DNA of 5,024 nucleotides, from positions 1 through 5,024 of the forward strand of contig JAGWRJ010000708.1 in assembly GCA_028869725.1 (NCBI GenBank), read 5' to 3'. The stretch is from Alphaproteobacteria bacterium (GTDB taxonomy: Bacteria > Pseudomonadota > Alphaproteobacteria > Micropepsales > Micropepsaceae). Of the stretch, positions 1 to 5,024 are shown piece by piece. Below the pieces are notes generated by a model. That model did no database searches. It saw nothing but the letters and a program-made list of their open reading frames with translations, and was not told the DNA's origin. The position numbers and the translations under genes were made by a program. Position 1 is the stretch's first letter; each line of letters opens with the position of its first letter.

Positions 1-584
1 CGCGGCAGATGATAGGCCGAGGTTGCGAGAACCCATACGTTTTGAGGCTTGGGATGCGCCAGTGCACGCGAATAGAGGAGATTCTCCCAGGTGTCGCGCG
101 AGCGCGATTCCAGCGTCAGCCGCTTGGGATCAAGACCCATGTTGCGCCAGACATAGCCGGCCATGAAAGCCTCGGGCAGAGGGGTGGCAAGTCCGCCTCG
201 GCCGCCCGAGAAGATGACCCGGGCCTCAGGGTGCAGGCGTGCCAGGTCATAGGCAGCGACCAGGCGCTCGATGCCTTCGTCTTCGCCTAAGGTTCCGCGA
301 CTGTGTAGGATCGACGACTTCAGCCCTCCACCGAGTACGAGGATGCCTTGGATGTGGGCCGGCAGGGGCTGGCGAGGGTATTCGTCTTCCAATGGACGCA
401 GCAGCATGTCTCCCAAAGGCAGTGCGGCAAACAGGAGCGCCAGTGCCGCTGCGGTCAGAACAAGCTTCGCTGCTGTGTGCCGGCGTCCAAGGATAATGAG
501 GAGCGCTGCGCCAAGTATCAGCCACACGATCAGATTGGCTGGCGCGCAGAAGAGCCAGAACAGTTTTGCTATGACATGGAACAT
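1..584 (-). CDS. YdcF/ElyC-type DUF218 membrane-anchored protein (C-terminus cut by window edge)
   Basis: This reading frame is open from an ATG at 584 to the left window edge and gives 194 complete codons. Residues about 8-33 and 38-58 are two hydrophobic segments separated by the basic loop GRRHTAAK, so the protein is predicted to sit in the inner membrane by its N-terminus. The DUF218 domain follows from about residue 78. It shows ILVLGGG (81-87), the glycine-rich FSGGRGG (125-131), the conserved acidic/basic block ESRSRDTWENL (159-169) and, at the edge, SAYHLP (189-194), matching the family's SAYHMPRA-like motif. Relatives (YdcF, ElyC, SanA) are roughly 200-270 aa, so some tens of residues are probably missing. 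Some relatives affect envelope or peptidoglycan-precursor homeostasis, but the biochemical activity is poorly defined and I assign none. The start follows a GGGGG stretch (591-595) six bases upstream. The gene lies 25 nt behind cobA on the same strand, probably as one transcript. Family assignment is secure; function is not. Confidence 0.88.
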   Translation of the reverse strand, partial: MFHVIAKLFWLFCAPANLIVWLILGAALLIILGRRHTAAKLVLTAAALALLFAALPLGDMLLRPLEDEYPRQPLPAHIQGILVLGGGLKSSILHSRGTLGEDEGIERLVAAYDLARLHPEARVIFSGGRGGLATPLPEAFMAGYVWRNMGLDPKRLTLESRSRDTWENLLYSRALAHPKPQNVWVLATSAYHLP

Positions 585-609
585 GGTTCGCCCCCAGCGC
601 GCCCCAGTC

Positions 610-1467
610 TCATAGCACGGAGGTGGTTTGCCGTGGGCTGTCTTGGGGGGGCGGGAGGGTGGTGAGCCAGTCGAGTTCATTGGCCAGACTGACATTTTCT
701 CCGATGACGATGATGGCCGGGGGCTGCGCCGTCCGCGCCGCGTGGCCGAGTCTGGAGAGTGTGGTGACCTGTCGGCTCTGGCGCTCGGTACTGGCAGCAC
801 TGACGATGGCCGCCGGTGTGTGAGGCGCGCGGCCTGCAGCAATGAGACGCTCTGCGATCTCTTCGGCATGGGCAAGCGCCATATAGGCCACAAGTACAGG
901 GGTGGCGTGCGCCAGTGCCTGCCAGTCGAACTGTGGCAGGTGGCCGCTGGCATCGTGCCCGGTGATGAAGGTGACACTGTGATTGGTGTCGCGTGTGGTC
1001 AGTGGAATTCCGGCATAGGCGAGTCCTCCGATGCCGGCGGTCACGCCAGGCACGATGCGGAAGGTGATGCCCGCCCGCGTCAGGGCGAGGGCTTCTTCCG
1101 CGCCGCGGCCAAAGACAAAGGGATCCCCGCCTTTCAGGCGCAGCACCCGCTTGCCGGCGCATGCAAGGCCGACGAGGGTGGCGGAAATATCGGCCTGCCG
1201 GCAGCTTTTCTGCCCGCGGCGCTTGCCGGCGAAGATGAGGTCGGCCCCAGGCCGTACCAGTTCGAGAAGGGCCGGGTTGATGAGAGCGTCGTAAAGCACG
1301 GCATCTGCCCCGGCCAGCGCATGCAAACCGAGTACCGTGATCAGGCCAGGGTCGCCAGGGCCCGCGCCCGCCAGCCAGACCGAGCTTTTCGCAAATTTGG
1401 GCAGGCTGAGACCTTCAGCCAGCCGCGCGATGGCAGTGCGTTCTGCGGATCTCAGGGGGATTGCCAT
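610..1467 (-). CDS. cobA: Uroporphyrinogen-III C-methyltransferase (SUMT)
   Basis: This enzyme uses two S-adenosylmethionine molecules to methylate uroporphyrinogen III at C2 and C7, giving precorrin-2, the branch point to siroheme and cobalamin; it is cytoplasmic. The 285-aa product shows the tetrapyrrole-methylase signatures in order: VWLAGAGPGDPGLIT (30-44), LYDALI (58-63), GKRRG (81-85), LRLKGGDPFVFGRGAEE (109-125), VPGVTAGIGGLAYAGIPLTTRD (139-160), SVTFITGH (164-171) and a YMA-type SAM-pocket loop. It lacks the NAD-dependent precorrin-2 dehydrogenase/ferrochelatase half of bifunctional CysG, so that step must be encoded elsewhere. About 28 residues precede the first beta strand, longer than in minimal SUMTs. 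The ATG at 1467 is favoured because GAGAAG lies four bases upstream and a near-consensus promoter lies just beyond it. Other methyltransferases of the corrin pathway (CobI, CobJ, CobM) share the fold, but the GGDPFVFGRG and AYAGIPLT blocks point to SUMT. Confidence 0.95.
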   Translation of the reverse strand: MAIPLRSAERTAIARLAEGLSLPKFAKSSVWLAGAGPGDPGLITVLGLHALAGADAVLYDALINPALLELVRPGADLIFAGKRRGQKSCRQADISATLVGLACAGKRVLRLKGGDPFVFGRGAEEALALTRAGITFRIVPGVTAGIGGLAYAGIPLTTRDTNHSVTFITGHDASGHLPQFDWQALAHATPVLVAYMALAHAEEIAERLIAAGRAPHTPAAIVSAASTERQSRQVTTLSRLGHAARTAQPPAIIVIGENVSLANELDWLTTLPPPQDSPRQTTSVL

Positions 1468-1471
1468 TTAA

Positions 1472-1477
1472 CTTCTC
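1472..1477 (-). promoter_or_regulatory. Ribosome binding site of cobA
   Basis: GAGAAG on the minus strand lies four bases before the ATG at 1467. This short but plausible Shine-Dalgarno supports that start. If the promoter upstream is used, the 5' leader is only about 20 nt, leaving no room for a riboswitch. Confidence 0.55.
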
Positions 1478-1482
1478 ATATA

Positions 1483-1500
1483 GTGTAATATGTATTATAC
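1483..1500. promoter_or_regulatory. 18-bp inverted repeat over the cobA -10 region, candidate operator
   Basis: GTGTAATATGTATTATAC is an imperfect palindrome of form GT-n-TAATA-TG-TATTA-n-AC. Seven of eight arm positions pair around a two-base centre. It covers the -10 hexamer (1494-1499) and the predicted start point of the leftward promoter, where a dimeric repressor would block transcription. The identity of any regulator is not readable from the sequence. AT-rich promoters can contain chance dyads, so the regulatory role is inferred. Confidence 0.45.
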
Positions 1501-1521
1501 AACGCATCATGATTGTGTGAA
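1494..1521 (-). promoter_or_regulatory. Near-consensus sigma70-type promoter for cobA-ydcF
   Basis: Reading leftward, TTCACA (1521-1516, five of six matches to the -35 consensus TTGACA) is followed by a 16-bp spacer and a perfect TATAAT (1499-1494). Transcription would be expected to start near 1487, about 20 nt before the cobA ATG. The surrounding 50 bp are clearly AT-rich in an otherwise GC-rich window, which also fits a promoter. Confidence 0.72.
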
Positions 1522-1574
1522 ATGGTCCCGTGCAGCGTGGCCGCAATAAATGGTCATGGGCCGCAGTCCGGCGC

Positions 1575-1580
1575 TATAGA
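1575..1580 (+). promoter_or_regulatory. Weak -10-like box upstream of the phosphohexomutase gene
   Basis: TATAGA matches the -10 consensus at five of six positions and lies 28 bases before the ATG at 1609. No convincing -35 box is seen at the correct spacing (the region 1552-1558 is poor). A second plus-strand candidate is TATTAT at 1493-1498, inside the palindrome. Either could drive the gene; neither is strong. Confidence 0.22.
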
Positions 1581-1597
1581 GAGCCGGCACATGAATC

Positions 1598-1604
1598 AGA
1601 AGGA
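1598..1604 (+). promoter_or_regulatory. Ribosome binding site deciding the phosphohexomutase start
   Basis: AGAAGGA lies four bases before the ATG at 1609 and is the best Shine-Dalgarno among the in-frame starts at 1513, 1591 and 1609. The start at 1513 would add residues of no recognisable family character and would place the codon inside the divergent promoter region. The start at 1591 would add only six residues (MNQKDA) and has a weaker AGAGAG upstream. Confidence 0.6.
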
Positions 1605-1608
1605 TGCC

Positions 1609-3108
1609 ATGAGTTTCAAACCGCGCACTGATCTCAAGCCCAACAGCTACGCCTACGAGACCGAGCCTCTCGTTTCCCCAAATGGCTTTCGCGAATACGA
1701 CGCACGCTGGCTGTTCGGCACGGAGCTCAACCTGCTCGGCGTCGAAGCGGTCGGCCTCGGTCTTGGCACTCTGATTCATGAACTGGGCGTGCGGCCGCAG
1801 GTAGTTACGGGGCATGACTATCGGGCCTATTCGCTTTCGATCAAACAGGCGCTTACCCTCGGTCTGCTGCAGGCGGGCTGCGAGGTTCTCGACATCGGAC
1901 TGGCGACGACGCCGATGAGCTATTTTGCGCAGTTCGAACTCGAATGTCCCTGTGTGGCAATGGTGACAGCAAGCCACAATGAAAACGGCTGGACCGGCGT
2001 CAAGATGGGTGCAAACCGTCCACTGACGTTCGGCCCTGATGAGATGGCGCGTCTCAAGGAGATTGTCCTCAGCGGCGCGTTCGAGCGACGGTCGGGTGGT
2101 ACTTATCGGCATGTAGCAGGCATGCGTGCACGTTACCTTGACGATCTGACGAAGGGGCATCAGCTCTCCCGCCCGATCAAGGTGATCGCGGCATGCGGTA
2201 ATGGCACTGCCGGCGCCTTCGCGCCCGAAGCCTTGCAGCGTATCGGCGCCGACGTCATCGTTATGGACGGTGAACTCGACCACTCATTTCCCAGATACAA
2301 CCCCAACACTGAAGACATGGAAATGCTTCATGCGATGGCCGCAACCCTGAAGCAGAACGAGGCGGAGATCGCTCTGGGCTTTGATGGGGATTGCGATCGC
2401 TGCGGCGTTGTAGATGACACGGGCGAAGAAATCTTTGCGGACAAAGTTGGAGTACTGATTGCCCGCGATCTGTCGAGCCGAATATCCAATGCCAAATTCG
2501 TCGCAGACGTAAAATCGACCGGAATTTTCGAAATCGATCCGGTACTGAAGCGCAACGGTGCCACAACCGATTACTGGAAGACCGGGCACTCCTACATGAA
2601 GCGACATACTCACGACATAGGTGCCACCGCGGGATTTGAAAAGTCAGGGCATTACTTCTTCCGGGGGCCGATTGGCCGTGGCTATGACGACGGCATTGTT
2701 GCGGCGATTGCCATCCTCGAGATGCTTGATCGTGCTGGCAACCGCAGGATGAGCCAGCTCGTTTCTGATCTGCCCAAGACCTGGAGTTCTCCTACCATGG
2801 CGCCGCACTGCCCTGACGACAGGAAGTATGACGTCGTCGCGGCGGTAACCCGGGAATATGAAGAGCTGATGCAGCGCGGTGAGCTGATCCTTGGTCAGAA
2901 GATCGTCCGTCTCGTCACAGTCAATGGTATTCGTGTGACTCTGGAGGATGGGACCTGGGGGCTCGTCCGTGCATCTTCCAACAAGCCGTCACTCGTTGTG
3001 GTGGTAGAAAGCCCCGTGTCTGAAGCGCAGATGCGTGCAATGTTCCAGGACCTCGACCGACGGCTGTCGCGTCATCCGGAGGTCGGAGCGTACGATCAGA
3101 AGATCTGA
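1609..3108 (+). CDS. Phosphomannomutase/phosphoglucomutase (alpha-D-phosphohexomutase family)
   Basis: This cytoplasmic enzyme interconverts 6-phospho and 1-phospho hexoses (mannose and/or glucose) through a phosphoserine and a bisphosphorylated intermediate. It supplies GDP-mannose or UDP/ADP-glucose routes to envelope polysaccharides and glycogen. In the 499-aa product, domain 1 carries GFREYDARWLFG (26-37) and the phosphoserine loop TASHNENGWTGVK (120-132), with S122 as catalytic serine. Domain 2 carries the metal loop DGDCDR (259-264), with D259, D261 and D263 as Mg2+ ligands. Domain 3 carries the sugar-specificity loop EKSGH (344-348), where the common form is GEMSGH. Domain 4 carries the phosphate-binding loop RASSNKPSL from R454. 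All four functional elements are present, so the protein should be active. An N-terminal extension of about 25 residues (SYAYETEP) precedes domain 1, as in alphaproteobacterial relatives. The gene is monocistronic here: cobA diverges upstream and tauE converges downstream. Mannose versus glucose preference cannot be settled, so I give no symbol (manB/algC/pgm type). Confidence 0.93.
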   Translation: MSFKPRTDLKPNSYAYETEPLVSPNGFREYDARWLFGTELNLLGVEAVGLGLGTLIHELGVRPQVVTGHDYRAYSLSIKQALTLGLLQAGCEVLDIGLATTPMSYFAQFELECPCVAMVTASHNENGWTGVKMGANRPLTFGPDEMARLKEIVLSGAFERRSGGTYRHVAGMRARYLDDLTKGHQLSRPIKVIAACGNGTAGAFAPEALQRIGADVIVMDGELDHSFPRYNPNTEDMEMLHAMAATLKQNEAEIALGFDGDCDRCGVVDDTGEEIFADKVGVLIARDLSSRISNAKFVADVKSTGIFEIDPVLKRNGATTDYWKTGHSYMKRHTHDIGATAGFEKSGHYFFRGPIGRGYDDGIVAAIAILEMLDRAGNRRMSQLVSDLPKTWSSPTMAPHCPDDRKYDVVAAVTREYEELMQRGELILGQKIVRLVTVNGIRVTLEDGTWGLVRASSNKPSLVVVVESPVSEAQMRAMFQDLDRRLSRHPEVGAYDQKI

Positions 3109-3145
3109 GCGCAAACGCGCCCTCATTGGCTCGCATATTCGTGGT

Positions 3146-3175
3146 CGCGGTTGATGCGCTTTGGCGTCAACCGTG
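3146..3175. terminator. GC-rich hairpin in the convergent gap, possible bidirectional terminator
   Basis: The arms CGGTTGA (3148-3154) and TCAACCG (3167-3173) pair perfectly. Inner CGC (3157-3159) and GCG (3164-3166) extend the stem around a TTTG loop with a two-base bulge, and one wobble and one C-G pair extend it outward to 3146/3175. It lies 37 bp past the phosphohexomutase stop and 27 bp past the tauE stop, where a shared terminator would be expected. Neither strand has a T-run after the stem, so it is not a canonical intrinsic terminator. It may only mark 3' ends or aid transcript stability. Confidence 0.4.
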
Positions 3176-3202
3176 TCACAGTCCGGACGGCTCTGTGCAG
3201 GT

Positions 3203-4042
3203 TCAGCTCAGAGCGCTCCACAGCATGCGTGTAGCCGTAACGGCAATAAAGAGCGCAAAGAGCGCCCGCAGGAGCTTGCGGTCCATATTGTGGGCGAGAT
3301 GTGCGCCTACTGGCGCCATCAATACCGACGCGGGCGCGATCAGAATGAACCCCAGAAGGCTCACATAGCCGAGAGAGGCTACGGGCAGGCCCGGAGCATT
3401 CCAGCCAGCCAATGCCATTCCCACCGTAGCCGGTATCGAAATGATGACCCCGAACGCTGAGGCCGTACCCACCGCGCGGTGAATGGGATAATTGCAATGG
3501 CTCATGATGGGTACGCCCAGTGTCCCTCCGCCCAGCCCCATCATCGATGACAGCCAGCCGATTCCTGCGGCGATTGCGCTGCCGCCAAGACCTGAGGGCA
3601 GTTCATTGGCGAGGCGCCAACTGTCCTTTCCAAACGCCATGTTCGCGGCGATGGGAAGTGCAACGCAGGCGAAGATCAGCGACAGGGTACTGCCGCTTAT
3701 TGTTCCCGACACCGCCGTGCCGAGGGCAACGCCGCAGATCATTGGAATTACCCATTTGCGCAGCAACGCCCAGTCGACGTTGCCCCGTCGGGCATGTGCC
3801 CGCAACGAGGAAATCGAGGTAGGAATGATGGTCGCCAATGAGGTACCGGCGGCCAGATGCATCCGCAGCTGGTCGTCAAAGCCAAGTCCCGCGAGCACGT
3901 GATAGAGGATCGGAACGATTACGATGCCGCCGCCTACGCCGAGCATTCCGGCAATCAGTCCTCCGGCGGTCCCGGCGATCACAAGGCCGAGGGCGAGCAT
4001 GCCCAGTTGGGCTTCAGACGTGACAATGTGATGGAGCATCAT
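3203..4042 (-). CDS. TauE/SafE-family (DUF81) membrane permease, putative sulfite/organosulfonate exporter
   Basis: This is a 279-aa, very hydrophobic protein with about eight predicted membrane segments, a usual length for the family. It shows the internal duplication typical of TauE/SafE: GLIAGMLGVGGGIVIVP at residues 28-44 and GWLSSMMGLGGGTLGVP at 162-178, each a glycine-rich helix. HLAAGTSLATIIPTSISSLRAH (62-83) and HRAVGTASAFGVIISIP (188-204) form the matching second halves. Family members include transporters of sulfite, sulfoacetate and taurine-derived products, but many are uncharacterised, so the substrate here is unknown. The start at 4042 overlaps the dusA stop in an ATGA arrangement. 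A second ATG follows immediately at 4039, and the Shine-Dalgarno is weak, as expected for coupled translation. A longer in-frame extension exists upstream but lies wholly within dusA coding sequence and has no membrane character. Confidence 0.9.
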   Translation of the reverse strand: MMLHHIVTSEAQLGMLALGLVIAGTAGGLIAGMLGVGGGIVIVPILYHVLAGLGFDDQLRMHLAAGTSLATIIPTSISSLRAHARRGNVDWALLRKWVIPMICGVALGTAVSGTISGSTLSLIFACVALPIAANMAFGKDSWRLANELPSGLGGSAIAAGIGWLSSMMGLGGGTLGVPIMSHCNYPIHRAVGTASAFGVIISIPATVGMALAGWNAPGLPVASLGYVSLLGFILIAPASVLMAPVGAHLAHNMDRKLLRALFALFIAVTATRMLWSALS

Positions 4043-5022
4043 GCAACCGCACGGTAAGGGGTGTCGACAAATGCAAGCGCGGTACGCAGTACCTCGATGC
4101 CCGCACCGGCTTTGGGAGCAAGCTCGGAGAGTTGCCGGCGGAACAGACGCGCGCCTGGCCGGCCGGTGAACAGACCCAGCATGTGGCGTGTCATCGCCTG
4201 CAAGGGAACGCCCTCGGCAAGCTGTCTGGAGACATAGTTGCACCATTCCTCCAGCGCATCCTCAAGAAGACCTTGAGGGTCGCCGAAGAGTCGGGAATCG
4301 ACACTGGCCAGCAGCTCGGGATTTTGGTACGCCGCACGGCCAAGCATTACCCCGTCCACTTGGGACAGCTGCACTTCAACGTCGTCCAGATTCGTAAGCC
4401 CGCCGTTCAGAACGATCGTAAGGTCCGGGTTCTCCGCCTTCACTGCGTGCACGAGCGCGTAGTCCAGCGGCGGGATCTCGCGATTTTCCTTAGGCGACAG
4501 CCCTTTGAGCCAGGCTTTGCGGGCATGAATGATAAAGGTCGTCGCGCCCGCCTCCTTACCTGCCCGGATCAGCGCTCTTACGGAAAGTCCTGGATCCTGG
4601 TCGTCGATCCCGAGGCGACATTTAACGGTCACGGGAAGAGATACCGCTGCACGCATCGCCGAGACGCAGTCACCGACGAGCTCTGGTTCGCCCATCAGAC
4701 AGGCCCCAAAACGTCCAGATTGCACGCGGTCCGACGGGCAGCCGACATTGAGGTTGATTTCGTCGTATCCGAACTCGGCCCCAATTTTGGCTGCTTCGGC
4801 GAGACGGGTAGGCTCACTGCCACCGAGTTGAAGCGCTACAGGGTGCTCGCGGGCATCAAAGCCGAGCAATCGGGCACGCTCGCCGCGAATGACCGCTTCG
4901 GCGGTAACCATTTCGGTGTAAAGGCGGGTCCGGCGCGAGAGCAGACGATGGAGCATGCGGCAATGCCGGTCACTCCACTCCATCATTGGCGCACAACAGA
5001 ATCGGTGGCTTGAACTGTTCAT
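4039..5022 (-). CDS. dusA: tRNA-dihydrouridine(20/20a) synthase DusA
   Basis: This FMN enzyme uses NADPH to reduce uridine 20/20a in the tRNA D-loop to dihydrouridine. The 327-aa product shows CAPMMEWSDRHCR (10-22), the DusA form of the N-terminal FMN-binding signature. It then shows LYTEMVTAEAV (34-44), HPVALQLGG (60-68) and NLNVGCPSDRVQSGRFGACLM (90-110) with the catalytic acid C95. The barrel continues with VKCRLGID (K134), IHARKAWLKGLSPKENREIPPLDY (165-188), the flavin-phosphate loop LNGGL (205-209) and MLGRAAYQNP (226-235), ending in the helical tRNA-binding domain (about 245-320). The GLSPKENREIPPL block separates DusA from DusB and DusC. The ATG at 5022 is two bases from the window edge, so no ribosome binding site is visible and a start further upstream cannot be excluded. 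The stop overlaps the start of the TauE/SafE gene. Confidence 0.95.
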   Translation of the reverse strand: MNSSSHRFCCAPMMEWSDRHCRMLHRLLSRRTRLYTEMVTAEAVIRGERARLLGFDAREHPVALQLGGSEPTRLAEAAKIGAEFGYDEINLNVGCPSDRVQSGRFGACLMGEPELVGDCVSAMRAAVSLPVTVKCRLGIDDQDPGLSVRALIRAGKEAGATTFIIHARKAWLKGLSPKENREIPPLDYALVHAVKAENPDLTIVLNGGLTNLDDVEVQLSQVDGVMLGRAAYQNPELLASVDSRLFGDPQGLLEDALEEWCNYVSRQLAEGVPLQAMTRHMLGLFTGRPGARLFRRQLSELAPKAGAGIEVLRTALAFVDTPYRAVA

Positions 5023-5024
5023 AC

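Noticed and set aside
9..615. Several short plus-strand open frames across the left end
   Set aside because: They are fragmentary and mutually overlapping, and lie opposite a continuous minus-strand frame that matches the DUF218 family from its membrane anchor to the window edge.
628..1488. 286-codon open frame on the plus strand opposite cobA
   Set aside because: It mirrors almost the whole cobA gene. Its translation has no recognisable motifs, whereas the minus-strand product carries every SUMT signature. Such shadow frames are common in GC-rich coding DNA.
1513..1608. Upstream ATG at 1513 as start of the phosphohexomutase
   Set aside because: The extra 32 residues have no family character, the region contains the cobA -35 box, and the ATG at 1609 has a much better Shine-Dalgarno.
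1507..2283. 258-codon open frame on the minus strand opposite the phosphohexomutase gene
   Set aside because: It overlaps the region encoding the catalytic serine loop of a clear enzyme, and its own translation is featureless and runs into the divergent promoter region.
3181..3188. GTCCGGAC, an 8-bp perfect palindrome in the convergent gap
   Set aside because: It is too short to distinguish from chance in GC-rich DNA, and its position after a stop codon suggests no regulatory role.
4043..4246. N-terminal extension of the TauE/SafE protein from an ATG at 4246
   Set aside because: The extension is polar, basic and Cys-rich, and lies entirely within dusA coding sequence in another frame. The membrane protein begins naturally at 4042.
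4132..5013. 293-codon open frame on the plus strand opposite dusA
   Set aside because: The complementary strand encodes a full DusA with catalytic Cys and FMN motifs; the plus-strand product shows no domain.

Overview
The window is a stretch of chromosomal housekeeping DNA from what is most likely an alphaproteobacterium. It has high GC content, dense coding and short intergenic gaps. The strongest taxonomic hint is the phosphomannomutase, whose N-terminus carries the 'SYAYETEP...GFREYDARWLFG' block that I associate with Rhizobiales/Rhodospirillales/Acetobacteraceae-type enzymes. I cannot name a genus from the sequence alone.

Layout from left to right. (1) On the minus strand, positions 1467 down to 1 hold a two-gene unit: cobA, encoding uroporphyrinogen-III C-methyltransferase, followed 25 nt later by a ydcF-like DUF218 membrane-anchored protein that runs off the left edge. 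(2) A 141-bp divergent spacer (1468-1608) contains a near-consensus sigma70-type promoter reading leftward into cobA. A near-perfect 18-bp AT-rich inverted repeat overlaps its -10 box and is a good operator candidate. (3) On the plus strand, 1609-3108 encodes a 499-aa alpha-D-phosphohexomutase (phosphomannomutase/phosphoglucomutase). (4) A 94-bp convergent gap holds a GC-rich hairpin without a T-run. (5) On the minus strand, positions 5022 down to 3203 hold dusA (tRNA-dihydrouridine synthase A) and a TauE/SafE-family permease. They overlap by 4 nt (ATGA), so they are very probably cotranscribed and translationally coupled.

The genes do not form one obvious pathway. CobA commits uroporphyrinogen III to siroheme/cobalamin synthesis. 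Siroheme is the cofactor of sulfite and nitrite reductases, and TauE/SafE permeases often move sulfite or organosulfonates, so a loose sulfur theme is possible but is only inference. The phosphomutase supplies mannose-1-P/glucose-1-P for envelope polysaccharides, and YdcF-like proteins are envelope-associated. I see no mobile element, CRISPR array, RNA gene or defence/biosynthetic system. The most interesting feature is the palindrome-embedded cobA promoter; the rest looks ordinary.
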